The notes: a model not told the origin generated them from the letters alone. 64,000 bases of DNA from Spirodela intermedia (GCA_902729315.2 LR746265.1:7446892-7510891); one strand, 5' to 3'. Positions 11,641 to 24,245 are shown, counted from the first letter of the stretch. Made by a program: numbers and translations.

Positions 11641-14600
11641 AAGTCCCTTTCAACAACTTTGATTGTTCTGATCTGTGTTACATATTTATGATGATGATTG
11701 TACACAAACCTTTTGATCATATCTCTTTTGGTAAATCTATTTTATGAATTATATATTAGATTTCATGTTTTTAGTTGAAAACTAACTTGTTGGACAAATT
11801 GTGAATACAATGTAACACATGAGAATGTTTGAATCGGTATTTAAATAGGCTACTTGAATCTAACAAGTAGTATCATTATAAATTAATTGGAGACATGAAT
11901 CAAAGTTGATTTTTCAAATCTTAAATGATCAATGTTCTTGACTCATTTTGTTTTTGTCATCACCAAAAAGGAGATTATTAGAAAATTAATTAAAAAATGA
12001 AACTTTGATGATGAGAAATTTGACATAAATAAATGGAATAGATTATGCTGATTATTCACTTTATATCAAGTGTTTGTTAATATTTTTTTAACATGAACAT
12101 GAAATTTATTGAGTAAAAGTTCCTAAATAATGCAATATAATGATGTTAAGTGTCTAAAGAGAAATACAAGGAATGTAGTTAGTATATTATCTTGAATATT
12201 AAAATTTTAGATGAAATTATTGCTTAAATTATCATGTTATTAAATATTGTGTCAATTGCTAATATGAATGAGCATTTCTACTAAAGGAAAGTGGTGAATA
12301 ACACATTGAATTTCACAACAATTGTTAAACTAAAATGAGTATGAAATTTGAATCAATATACTTTATGTATATGAATTTAAGTTCATTATACCTATAAGTT
12401 TGTGATGATGAATTAATGAATTTAATTTGGCCTATTTAAATGACTGCTTATGATTTTTTGAATATTGATAAAATATTAATTAAAAAAATGTTGAAATATC
12501 ATGTAGCTAAAATATTGGTAATTTATATCAAAATGTGTATTCAATGTTTAATTTATATTTCCAGTTTATTTTAAGATATTTTTATTATTTTTTAATGGAA
12601 ATGATTACTTTATTAAGAGAGGTGTTCTTGGTAATGTTTTAATGATAACTATTCTTATCGCATACACTTAGACCAGTAAGCTTTGGACATATATATTAAT
12701 GTTTAATGACTACACATATTGGGTCTACTTTAAAGGATACGTTGTATTGGTTTCTGGCTATTCAAATTTCTAGCTTTAGAATCGTAACAATGAACAAGAA
12801 TGAGAAATAGGAGAGATGTTTGAATTATATTTCTATATAAATTCAGCCTCTCTTTAATGGGTAATGAGCTCTCAATAATCATCCCTGATCTATACCATCT
12901 CAAGAATCTTTCTAACAATTTTTCTAACATGAAAATTAGAACAAACTTTGATGCTTCTTCAAAGAGTAAGAAGATGCTAAGTTGAGGAGGAATGTTTCAT
13001 TTAATTGTGATCATCACCAATCTGTTTGAAGTGCTAATGTTTTCATTAACTAAAAAACTTCCTTATGTGGAGAGAAGAAAGACAATGTAGCCAAATTTTA
13101 CTTCCTCTTCCCTGAATTTTATGTATTTATCAATTGTCAAAAAAATCACATGATAAAATTCTTATTGATTTTTATTTTAGAAAATTATCAAAGGATTTAG
13201 TTACTTAAGGGTGCTGATCTCATAACCAGAAGTGGGCCACCTAGAGACATGAATCTGTGAGACTATTTCATATGCAAGACATTGATTAGGCATTGGTTTC
13301 TTCAACAGGGTTCAAGCTTGAATTTTTGTTGTCCTATTCCTGTAACAATTTTGGCGGTATACAAATGGGGTCACAGCTTGAACCTAACTAATCAAGGATA
13401 AACCTTGGATGCTAAAAAGTAACTGCTCAAGCCATCACTTGAGTTTGACTAACAACAAAAGACTAAATAGTAAACTTGAGATCATAGAGAAAAAAACTAT
13501 GATCATTATGAACTAACTAATTATTAAAAAGATGCAGTTATAGAGAGATCAAGCTCAAAAGTCTTCTCAAATTTTCTTGATCTTCTAATGTTTTCTTAGA
13601 AAAATTATTTAAAAACTCAAATGGTGAGATAACCAATATGAAATGTTCATTAATGGTGTCCTTGATATAAATTAGTACATAATTCTATTAGAACACAACA
13701 TCTATATCCAAAGTGTATTAATTTAGTCAAATTTTGATAAACACGAATTAATATTAAAATAGAGACTATGATACATGCCTAGTTAAGATAGTCATTTAGA
13801 AACCAAATATCATTTTAATAATTTCAAGTAAAATACTATTGTTATAATCATTGTTTCTGTGATTCAAAATATTTAAAAATATTTCCAAAAATATAATCAG
13901 AAGATCTTGTGTGATAGAATGAGCAATATGAATCACTCAATTAGATTCATGTCAGAATCATTCAAAGATGATGATTCAATGTCATAGATACATAAGGTTT
14001 CAAACTCATATTTTATTTCACAAGGATTCATTGATTTGAGTGTCCTAATTACTCATTTTTTTACTGCGGTAGTTTTCATAAATATTAGTAACTTCCACTA
14101 TAATATACAAAATTATAACTTCACATAGTGAAATCAATCAAAGAAATGAATTGAATATGATGGGTCACAAATATACTTCGTATTTTTTATTTAAATATTA
14201 ATAATATTATTTGGATTTATCTATGAATATTTTTGATATTTACTTTCATATCAAGCATATTATTATTAGACATAATTAAATATTTTAATTGATCAGATAA
14301 CTACTTTTCATTGTCAAAACATCATACATTTAATGTTCTAATAATATTGACTTTGACATTTCCATGCTAATCACGTGATGGCAATTTGTCATCTTGATCT
14401 AGACTTTCTCATATTTATTTTGTAACAAATTATTGTCATGTGTTACACAATTTTATTCATGTGTTACGAATTGTTAGACAATGCCAGGTGTCACTTGCAT
14501 TCAATACTTGTCGTATGTAAACCTTACACCTTGTGTCATTTGAATTGAGCTTGACACGATTTCATCATTTTCTCACTCCTGACCAAATATGCGTCAACAC

Positions 14601-14750
14601 ATATTTTTGTGGGTTGACACTCCTCTTTCTTCTTATTTAGGTTGACACACTTTTACTGGGTCTATACACTCATTGGCCTATTTTCTAACTACTTTATTTT
14701 GATCTAAAATGACTTGTTTCAATCCTTTTTTGTCTTGGACTCATTCGATT
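11641..14750. other. AT-rich spacer with old repeat debris
   Basis: No gene is visible. Parts of 13600-14500 show faint similarity to 38290-39100, for example the shared acaacatctatatccaaa motif near 13696 and 38349. This suggests another old dispersed repeat, too diverged to delimit by eye. Confidence 0.4.
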
Positions 14751-14754
14751 ACAA

Positions 14755-16512
14755 CCCCAACTTCTTGGGACTTCTCACCCATCTCAGAGGTACCCTTGAC
14801 AACAACGTTGATAAGTCAACCATCAACGATGATAAACCATGACATGAATGTGAGAAAATGGTCAGTTATAAGACGAACATGGATACAAGAATTTCAGTCC
14901 CTTAATGTTTTAACAAGGTCATAGTATGCATGGAAGATGATCAAGATTTTGGGTAGTTCCCTATGGATGCTGGGGCTGAAAGAGAGTGGAAGGGCTCTTG
15001 AACGTCCCCACTGACTCTAGGATTCTATGGAGCCCAGTCTACATTTTCTTTTATTTTATCTTCTATTTCCATCTCTATTTTTGCATTTCTATTGTGGTTT
15101 TTCATCGAGATCTAGGATCCTACCAATTTGGTATCAGACTTAGTTTCCTGTGAAGGGAGATGGCACCCAAATTCAGAGATAAAAGGCTGGAAAAGTTGGA
15201 GAAAGCAATAGAGAAATTGTGAGAAGATTTTCGATGGCATACAAGGAGGGAGATATACCTACAGAAATTCTTAGAGGTTGATGGCTGCCTAAGAGCATCT
15301 CAATGTTGCTAATACATAAAGAGTTTGACTTAGAGGTTAGCACAACATGGACAAGAGAGGAAGTCATGGTGGGAAGACTAGTGACAAGAGCATGGGATGA
15401 GGGCGAGAAAAGATTTATTGATTAAGTGTACACAGATGATGACGCCAAGAGAAGAAAAACCTTATCAAACACAAGAAATAAAAGACCGATCACTAGGGAA
15501 CCACCTGAAATTGACAACAGTGGTGGGGCCAACTTGCCATTCTAATCTAGATAAGCTGAAACAAAGATAGGAGATCCCAATTTTTGAAAAAGAAGGATTA
15601 TCCGAGGGGGAACTTGCTCTATTACCTATAAACAAACTGAAGACCACTCACGGTGCTTTTGACCTAGAATTTAAAGTTAGTTCAGCAGTCATATTTAGAG
15701 ATGGTTTTTGGAAATTTTTAGGAAGAGATAGATTTCGCTATAATGACTTGTATTGTTGCCCTGTGATCCCTTATGAAGGTTTTGACACGCTGAACAACAT
15801 TTCAGATGATATGAGAAAAAGGTTCACCAACAAAATATTTTATCCACAGAAGGGGATTATGAAGCTAGTAAAAGCATAATGTTTTTTGACACCTATTTCC
15901 TCCTGGAAAAAAGTTCACTAAAAATTTGAATTCATCAAAAGATAAAGACCTGACTCTTTGAACATTGAGTCATATGAACCTGAATCTGTTGACTTGCGCG
16001 TTGGTGAATCTGCTGACTCCAAAGCTACAGCATGAGGTTATGATGAAAATTGTGTGTTTGGATGCTTATGAGACAATCTGATCTGCGTTAAATGTTTTCA
16101 AGGGTACCCAAGGCTGGAATAGTTTCGCAGATACTCGCCAAGGTGCCATCTCCTTGGATATGCAATTTTCTCCAATTCAGTACCACACCTGCGACTTACA
16201 CGTTGAAGGAAAGGTGGATTTCATGGGCTGGGGGTTAATGCCAAGACTTCTCACTCACGTTAGAGGCACTCTCAACCATCAGTGATGATGAACCAAAATG
16301 TGAACGTGACAATGAACGACATGAGATATGGCAAACGTGGCCATGTGAATTTCGGCCCATTAACGTTTAAAAGAAGGCTGTATCAAATATCCCAACAGAT
16401 TCTAGGCTTGTATGGAACCCAAGCTACTCTTTCTCCTATTATATCTTCTATTCCCCTCTCTATTTGTTATATTTCTATTGTGCTTCTCTGCCGAGATCTC
16501 TAGGGTGTCTGC
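14755..16512 (+). mobile_element. Small LTR retroelement remnant (Ty3/gypsy-like leader)
   Basis: Two similar blocks, about 14755-15128 and 16225-16512, look like old LTRs. Both contain cttctcac, then .atga.gatgaacca-like sequence, then a promoter-distal stretch ending tcttctatt.cc.tctctat, ttctattgtg and cgagatct. Directly after the first block is tggtatcaga (15129-15138), the usual primer-binding site complementary to initiator tRNA-Met. An ATG at 15160 opens MAPKFRDKRLEKLEKAIEKL, a typical start of a Ty3/gypsy gag, then a stop. The internal region is only about 1.1 kb and has no recognisable protease, RT or integrase. The first block has about 110 bp not in the second. This is a non-autonomous or internally deleted element. 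Confidence 0.55.
15129..15138 (+). other. Retroelement primer-binding site
   Basis: The decamer tggtatcaga matches the start of the tRNA-iMet-complementary primer-binding site of many plant LTR elements. It lies just past the inferred 5' LTR. Confidence 0.6.
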
Positions 16513-19305
16513 CGAGATGGATGACTTTTGACACTATCATGGGTGATTTTTGGGAGCTCTAATCACAAAACCATCTTAAAGGTTTGAAAATTTTCAAAGG
16601 ATAAAGGTTGCTCTTTGGATTTCATTCACATTGTTTCCTTCATGCAATTCCAAGATGACACTTTGCCATTGGCTAAATGCGTAGATGAAACTGGAACACG
16701 TAGGGCTTCTGAGAAAAGTGTCTCAGTTAACTTGGCAATTCTTTACAAATAAGTAAAGGCTATATTTCCTCATACTCTTCGAGTAGCAACCTGCAATATT
16801 CATAACCTCTCAATTAGGCATCCATCTTGTCTATTCATAGGAATTCTGGAGAAACGTATCTTCTTCCCATAAGATACATTACACCAGGAAATAACTCATT
16901 TATCCTCATTGATATTCGGATCTTGTCACGTGTTACCAATCCTCAACTTTATTTTCTAAAATTTTCCAAACATTTATCCATATTTGAATGGCTGAAGAAA
17001 TCGTGCTAAAATAGGGTTTATTGGATTTCAATCAATTTATGACCACCACAATAGTTAGTCGTGACCATGCTTGACAAACCATTCGAACACATAACTGTGC
17101 AGCAGAAAAAAATGTTGATACTGGTTCGATAAGGTTCACCCCAGAGGGAAACAGAGCTGCACTCGTGTGCATAACTTGTCTATTGATATGGATAAATAAA
17201 TGTATCTTGGCTATTAGAATTTTACTATGAGAACAGTAGATCAAATAGTTGTGCGAAGGTAGGATCATTGTTTCTTATTCAGCGTGAATAAAAATCTGTA
17301 GCCGGGTGAGTGCCTTTGAAGAAAAAACGAAAGTCATGCCACGTAGTGTGGGGTGAGTCGGCGGAAGTCATGCCACGACCGGCATGTCTATCTGGTATTC
17401 TTAATGGCGACAGTGCAGAGCGCCGCGTGGTCACCCGGCGTTGAAGATTAAAACAATCTTTATCTTGGAGGATCCACAGGCGTTTGCGTTTGTCTTTCGT
17501 TTCTCCACCTCACACACCTATTTTGTCCATCATCCTCGTCGCCCGCGCACCGACAGGGGCAAGATATATCTGAAGCATTGCTAAAACGTTCCACAAAGAT
17601 AAGCATAGATCCGGAGATTCCCTTACAGATTGACCTTTGGAACTGCTTCTAAATCCACGGATAGGCAAGAGACAAGGTGATGAACTAAAACATCATAGTA
17701 GCAACCAAAGTACGTCTTCATTTGTTTCATTGACGGATTACAACTTAGACTGACCCATCTTAGGAAGAACAACCTAAATTTCGCTACAAGGGAAAGTTTG
17801 TTTTGAAGCAAGCCCACATACATATCGTAGAGTGGTATCATAACTGGACTCAGAAACTTGACAAGCCATGAAGGCGGCCGCCAAGGCTAGAACGTTCCAC
17901 TCACATGGCTTTGTGTTGGAAAGGGTAAGGGTGAGAGAGAGAGAGAGAGAGAGAGCACGAGGGAGATCAGGACTTGGTCAACGAAAGCCGCCCCGCCTGG
18001 ATGCCAGCTCACACAGGACTGTGCTATCGTCATTCTTTGTTGCAGACTATGATGAGCCGATTCATGGAACGACAGTATGCTCGTAGCACATGCGATGTGC
18101 GATCCGACCCTTTCTTTCCTGCTCTTGCATTCGGAGGTGCTCTCCCCCGCCTTTCTTCTTCTCCGTCCAACTTACCGCTCATCATACAATCCTGTCTTCA
18201 TCCCACAGGAGGAGGGGGGGTGGTTGCAGACGAGCGTGCTCAGCTGCTACAATAATTGCCTTCGCGACGTGAGCTTCTACCTTGACAGCATTCCATTCTC
18301 TTCCCTTGGTTACTTGGACTGCCAGTGGATGGCATCCACCTCCAATACAATGACTTACTAGACAGCTGCCCCGAAATCTGCCAAAATGACAAGGAAGGTG
18401 GCACGGCGCGGGCTAGTAGGCTACGCTACCGGGGACCGCACATCTGAATGACGGAGGCGGCATCAGGAGTTAGCGTGCCTTCTTGCTTCCACTGACGGAG
18501 TTTGCCGATCAGTCGTTCTATAGACGTCTTCTTACATCACAAAACTGCTACTTATCTATCTGGAATCTAATGGCCGATGAGAGAACAGCAAAACTGAACG
18601 GCGCGATCAATCCGAGGATGATCTAGCGCCATGGAAGCTTCGGCGTCGGGGGTTAAACAGTGTTTCTCTGTGTTCATTGGCTTTCCCCTTGTTGTAGGAC
18701 CCGAACTCCTATTCTTTTTTCGCGTACAAAACACATTGAGAATTATCTTGTTTATCGTTCTCGCCATTAGATGCCCGCAGTGAGAATTACTTTAATATAA
18801 AGCTATGCATTAGTGTGACTATCCTACATCAACTGAGCCTAGCACTCGACCGGCTTCCAGAAACAGTAAGGTATCACTTGTCCAAAGCCAGAGCGGTCCC
18901 CAAGGACACGGTTTATCTACCACCCTCCTCCCCCTTTCCCTCTTCCCTCTCTCTTGGTTGTTCATAAGCCGGTCTTAAAGAGCTTAGGAATGTTACGATC
19001 AGAAAACCACCAAATGGCGTACGGATTAAGAGCAAACACCTTTGTGCCTGGCAACGAGAAGTATATGAGAGAGTGGGAGAAGCAAGGAATACAGAACACC
19101 TATGCACGCGCTGCTGAGCGTCTGGATGTTTTACCCCCGACGACGATGCCGGCATGGAACTGGATACAATAACGGAGATGTTCGCCGTTGACGGATATGG
19201 TGGCACGTCGTCCTTCTGTGGCGGAGCAGTGGGGGCTCTTAGCTTCCGTCGATCCGAATGGATATGTTTCGACTGCAGCATTTACATGCCCGACACGGTC
19301 CCCAC
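16513..19305. other. Spacer, mixed composition, no gene recognised
   Basis: AT-rich to about 17300, then moderately GC-rich. Open frames at 17868-18361 and 18913-19397 on both strands show no recognisable domain. A (GA)n microsatellite lies at 17933-17955. Confidence 0.45.
17933..17955 (+). repeat. (GA)n microsatellite
   Basis: About eleven GA units. Confidence 0.9.
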
Positions 19306-20047
19306 GCCAGAGCCACACGAGAGGAACCCGGGATTTCGTCAGTGCTCCTCATCTGCGGTTGCAGGACTTCTGCGGTTTAATCCATTGTAAGATCTAGTTA
19401 CGAAACGTCTAAAGATTAAGAGTGAAGCGTGGCTTTAGAATGTCCCCATCATTCGGTTGGATTACAATACCACCAAAACGCCCATGGGAACGTTTCAAGC
19501 AGCTCCCAAGAGTTTGTTTCCTCTCTCAAAGATCGCTTATTTTAACTCCATCGGTGAAAGACGTAACAGTTTGATAACTCCTGACGTTGAGCCACGCTCA
19601 CGCCCCAAACGATGACAGATTTTCACGACGTTTGTGGGTCAATGTTCATCGGACGTCGTTCAAGAGATGATGAATAACATATCCACGCACATACTCGAGC
19701 ACCACAATCAACGAAACCACACGTACGGACTCCGGTCACAGACTCTGGGCCGTTATTCTTCTTCGAGCGCGATGGCACCCAAACGATGACAGATTTTCAC
19801 GACGTTTGTGGGTCAATGTTCATCGGACGTCATTCAAGAGATGATGAACATATCCACATACATACTCGAGCACCATAATCAACGGAACCACACGTACGGA
19901 CGCCGGTCACAGACTCGGGGCCGTTATTCTTCTTCGAGTGCGATGGCACCCAGAATGCCATCGCCGGACGTCGCTTGTGCTCACGCAGCGAAGTCCTTGC
20001 CAGAGATGGAGAGTTAGTCACCGCAAGTGGGAGGGCAGGTTGTCAGA
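19306..20047 (-). repeat. Duplicated BBI 3' region, copy 2
   Basis: Partner of the block at 1-470. It carries the 3' flank and the last codons of the BBI gene on the minus strand. It is longer than copy 1 because it contains an extra piece near 19500-19606 and a 174-bp tandem duplication. Confidence 0.7.
19607..19951 (+). repeat. 174-bp tandem duplication
   Basis: Two head-to-tail units, 19607-19780 and 19781-19951, both start aaacgatgacagattttcac and end gatggcaccc. They differ by a 3-bp deletion (gatgaataac versus gatgaac) and a handful of substitutions, so the duplication is recent compared with the split from the locus at 1-470, which has one unit. It lies just downstream of the BBI stop codon. 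Confidence 0.9.
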
Positions 20048-20358
20048 AGGTCCAAGCAGGCGCAAAATGAGGGGAGCTTGAAGCAGGAGCAGTCGGAGCA
20101 CCCGTCGGCACATCCGTCCCTCGCTTTATCCATGCACATGACACGGCCAATTATTACGGAAGCTCGGCAATCGTTGCAGGACGAGAGCGAGCTCTCGATG
20201 ACGTCCTGCTTCCCGGGGCTCACCAGTGCGGAGAGGTCGTCCGCGCGCTAGACTTCGCTCCCGCCGGCAAGGGGCTGCCTAGCGGAGGCTGCCAGCGAAG
20301 GCATAAAAAGAACTAGAACTACGAGAGCCGCCACTGTAAGAGCCTTGCCACTCTCCAT
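20014..20358 (-). pseudogene. Bowman-Birk-type protease inhibitor with in-frame TAG
   Basis: One minus-strand frame from ATG at 20358 to TAA at 20014 encodes 114 residues apart from a TAG at codon 37 (20248-20250). Residues 1-24 form a signal peptide (MESGKALTVAALVVLVLFMP and on, ending LAAS). The mature part has C61, C64, C75, C83, C87, C90, C92, C99, C101, C108 and C112, ending PPTCGD. The second domain, CSDCSCFKLPSFCAC, keeps the Bowman-Birk pattern with a loop one residue shorter than the classical one. The first domain has lost several cysteines and its reactive loop. Such secreted inhibitors block serine proteases, often after wounding. An intact promoter lies upstream. The single nonsense codon makes this a probable pseudogene; an assembly error or allele difference is the alternative. 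Confidence 0.75.
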
Positions 20359-20410
20359 CTCTTTCTCTCTCTGGAGCATCCGATGCACTTCTTACTGCTT
20401 CAAGGACGTT

Positions 20411-20418
20411 TATTTATA
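20411..20418 (-). promoter_or_regulatory. TATA box of the BBI locus
   Basis: Minus-strand TATAAATA within CCTATAAATAAACG, 53 bp upstream of the BBI ATG at 20358. It would place the transcription start about 25 bp before the ATG. Confidence 0.6.
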
Positions 20419-20550
20419 GGCAAGTAGTAAGGCCTCCGTGCAGAGAAGCACCGTATTCTTAATTGCTGCTGCACCACGCGGCAAGATATGGTTTGCTGCA
20501 TCCACAGCTCCCATTCTCACTTTTCGCAGGGCCTATCTTGTAGGGTCCCT

Positions 20551-20820
20551 TGTTAGAGTCAAACTCCATTAAGGTGACTTTTCTAATCAAATTGTACATT
20601 AATGTAATTATAAATGATTTGTGATATTAGGGTTTACCCGAAGCAAAACAGTAATATAGTTATGGAGTGTATTATATAAAGGCCTGCCCTTGGGGTTTCA
20701 ACACAACAGAACAATACAATTCTTTCGGAGACACTCCATCCATAGGAGAGAGGTTCTGATTGTAGGGATCAAACAGAAGAAAAGAAGAGAAAAATCATTA
20801 GACATTTGTCATTTTCTGCA
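20551..20820 (+). mobile_element. Solo LTR-like block (Ty1/copia-type)
   Basis: A 270-bp block begins TGTTAGAGTC and ends TTTTCTGCA, giving TG...CA termini. It has a TATATAAA box at 20673-20680 followed by a transcribed-leader-like stretch. No clear target-site duplication flanks it, and no primer-binding site follows, so it is either an old solo LTR or a truncated element. It sits about 130 bp upstream of the BBI TATA box, in the opposite orientation. Confidence 0.5.
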
Positions 20821-20835
20821 TTGATGGTGAATACA

Positions 20836-21062
20836 GGTACCCACTCGACCACAGTGCACCCCTCTGGGTCAGCTGCCGAGTGCTGGCTTGCCAGCAGGCG
20901 GAATATTCTTTTATATTTTTAAATAATTTAGAATTACCTCTAAGTATTTTGAACTTCAGACTTCTAAAATTAACAATATATCCTGTATTTATTCTTCAAG
21001 TTAATGAAATAAAATAATAAAATTAATTAAAACATAAAAATCTAGCTCTAACTAATATCTCC
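20836..21062 (-). mobile_element. LTR-like end of degraded Ty3/gypsy element, left copy
   Basis: Matches 30125-30368 in direct orientation. Shared runs include tttatatttttaaataat near 20911, cttctaaaattaa near 20959, and aattaaaacataaaa near 21026. On the minus strand the adjacent sequence, gctagggactagcaaaaattcaaagttgg, resembles a decayed polypurine tract next to the 3' LTR. The left end is cut by the solo-LTR-like block. Confidence 0.5.
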
Positions 21063-21430
21063 AACTTTGAATTTTTGCTAGTCCCTAGCAATAATCAAAA
21101 GACTTACAAAGTTAAAGTTATTTATTAATTCTTTTACATGAATCATTTATTTTCTCATTTTTCCACTAGAGATGGCATTCAAATAAATATTTAGATATCC
21201 TGTGATTCGAAATAGTTTCCTACAAGATCAAAATAAAAAAAATATTTCCATATCTAAATGAACTATTTTAAAAACTACTCATCTTAACTTTCATTCTCTT
21301 CAATGTATCAATATCTTTCATTTTCAGAAATCACTAATTAAATGATCAAAAGTTTACTCAAGTTTTCAAACTATCTTTAGCCTTCTCTTCTAGATTCATG
21401 CACCCAAGTAACATATTCTATTTGTCTTGT

Positions 21431-21450
21431 ATTATTATTATTATTATTAT
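21431..21450 (+). repeat. (ATT)n microsatellite
   Basis: About seven ATT units. Confidence 0.85.
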
Positions 21451-21529
21451 AAACATCATAGACAAGTAGCTTTCCTCATATAGCTTCTTTTTCATGTCTA
21501 AATCACACATGTGGAAAGCCTCTGATGTA

Positions 21530-23094
21530 GGACAGGCTTATAAACCAGCCTTGACAACTAAATATGGGTGAGGTAACAAGGGACGGGAACTCTACACGCC
21601 ACGAGTAATGTTAACCAAGGACTCTAGATGATGAATGCCGAACTCACTAAGTGCAGGCGATAACTGAAGTGCCGTGATGCCGATGAACACTTGCGTCTGG
21701 GTGTCGCCAAGTGATGTTAATCTAAGGTGATCCTCTGAGACCATGTCTGAAAGGCGAGGGCTTAATATCGTCGACGTGACTCCGCCACAAGTGCTTGACA
21801 TCCAACGTGACAATTTTGGCACGCACATCAGAGTCGCACGGTGGAACGTCCTATTCTGTTCTAACCTAGCTAGGTCCAATGGCGGTGGAGCAAGTGCGAA
21901 AGATACTGGACGTAGTAAATGTCTCGGTGGAAAGGGGATAAGAGCTGACCTATGGGGCTGAGGTCCGGTTGGTGTGCGATGGGGTGCATAGCTGACTCCG
22001 TGGACAGGCATTCCAGTGGGCTTGCCACTCTCCGGGGGAAACAAGTCGTCGACCCCAAGTGGGCATCAGCTGGGGGTGCGGCTAGGCTCAGGCATATGGG
22101 TTCAGACGGGATCTAGAGGAAGGGGCACGACCAGGTGGCAAGGGAGCTCGGGTTAGCACCCTTGGTCAGGCGCATGGGCGAGCCCCGAGGGGCAGGCGCG
22201 GTGACGCCCAGGCGGGTGCGAGGCGTGCGCGGCTGGCAGGCGCGCGTGGCTAGCGGGCTCGCACGGGGGGTGGACGTACTGGCTGGCGCGCTGGCGGCCG
22301 CGCGACGGGCTGCTGACAGTCCAGTAGCAGCGGCTGCGACCTGGAAGCGCTTCCCCTTCCTCTCATATCCTCTCTGAACGAGATTTTTCAACCAAAACAT
22401 GCTTTCTCCTTAAGATGACGGCTCTGTCCCTTGGGGGTGGCTCTCCACCCCTAATATAGGGCCCCAAATGGGCCAAGGGTGGAGGGCCATGCTTGAGGCC
22501 CAAGATGCCAAAGCCCAAATGATAATAGCCCAAAAGAGAAGAGAGGCGAGGAAAGGGAGGACGCCCTCTTCTCTAATTAGGCCCAAACATGTATGGCCCG
22601 AGAGGAGAAGAGAGGAAAGAAAAGAAAACAAAGGGAAATGGGCCTTCACATCGCTGCCATGGGCCCAACACGAACCCTAGGGATGGGAGGCCCCCACACG
22701 AAGCTGAACTAGAACCCACACAGTTCACAAACGAGGGAAACGAGCAAGGAAAACATAAGACGTGGAAAACATAAGACGTGGAAAACATAAAGACACCGCA
22801 GGTGGTGTAGCAGAACCCGGGGTCCTTGGTCTTCGTGCTTGTGCTCCTAGATCCGGTTGGACACGTGAGGGTGAGGTCTCTTCTGTTGTCTCGAGCTCGT
22901 GCAATGGTGAAGACAAGTCCCGTCGCCACCAACCTCCATGAGACAAGTGAGAAATCCCCATAGAAGCATTTACACTCACTTTTTATTTTCTTTTTTTTTA
23001 ATCTTGTCCTAGTCTCACATATAGAAAAGTCTCTATGCGACAAGTGGGAAATCCCCATATATATATATTTTTTGTGAGTTGGGTCTTACACTCT
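21530..23094. other. GC-rich segment inserted in the gypsy 3' region
   Basis: Composition jumps from AT-rich to GC-rich and back. Open frames on both strands (for example 22135-22377 and 22573-23058) are low-complexity and match nothing I recognise. It contains a 16-bp tandem repeat at 22749-22790 and a 21-bp repeat at 22942-22962 and 23039-23059. A transposon insertion or LTR fragment is likely, but no clean ends were found. Confidence 0.4.
22749..22794 (+). repeat. 16-bp tandem repeat
   Basis: The unit gaaaacataagacgtg occurs twice exactly, then a third partial copy. Confidence 0.9.
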
Positions 23095-24245
23095 ACCATA
23101 TGATGATTGTTTTTCCATATATATATATAAGACAAATGGTCAATTACTTAGGATTCCGCATACTAAGAATGTCTAACTTCCAATAATTCTTATGCAATTT
23201 CAACTTCATCACATTCAACTTCATGATTTCTACTAATTCAAAATCCAAATTCATAACATATGGATCATAATCATTAAGATATTTTTAAAATATTTTATTT
23301 TTTCAATGTACTACATTTTTTTTCTATCACTTAAAGTCACTAAATGTAACACACTTTCCATCCAATAAAACAAAAGAAGTATAAATCTCCAAAATAATAG
23401 CTAGGAATATTGCAAATAGAGCCATTGTGACTCCCATAAAGAGAATAGTATCACAGTCGAGAGCTACTTGACCATATTCCGAATTCAATAGTTTCAATAA
23501 ATCCCCTACAAGAGTTCATCTTGGCCCATAAGGTATGCCTTCTATACTACTTTAGGCTACCCTCCCAACAACAACCCCTTTTCTCTTTTCGGTCCATGAC
23601 GACTATTTGAAAAGCAACAAGAGGTTCCTTTTGTTTTGAAGGCGGTCTCATGGATTAGTTGCCTTTGGTACTTTTGTCCTTCATACTTAAACAAAATTAC
23701 CATCCTATAGGAAAAATGTAGAAATTCATGAATTGATCACTACTAATTTTAAATTTTTCTTCTATGCTAATTATTCATGAAATAAATCTAACTGAATTTT
23801 CTTTGCTCCCCCTAATTAAAATCAGAATTGTACTCAATGATATGAAATATATTATCAAATTAAACTGCAAAGCAAAAGATATATACTCATAAATCAACAA
23901 GTCTAAAATTAATTGATAAAATATAAATATCTGAGGTACTACTTAAATGAAATAAGGAGCAACAAAATTCTAAATTTATTAACTACAAAACACAAATTAA
24001 ATTATACAAAATTAAAATTATTGGGTTGCCTCCTAATTAGTGCTAAGTTTAATGTCTTTAGACAAACACAAGTCTATGATGATTATATGAATGCTATGTC
24101 ATCATCTAATGTCTCTTTCCTATAATATTTTTAACCTAATCATGGGCATGGAATGAAAAAATTAATTGATCAACTTGCTGAACATAATTCAATTCCTCTA
24201 TACAAAAATCAATTACCTTAAGATCTTCATAATTATCATCTTTTT
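23095..24245 (-). mobile_element. Non-coding 3' part of the Ty3/gypsy remnant
   Basis: AT-rich, directly downstream of the protease in element orientation. The plus-strand motif gggttgcctcctaattag near 24022 resembles a stretch common in the antisense of plant gypsy elements after the protease. Reverse transcriptase, RNase H and integrase are absent here. Confidence 0.4.
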
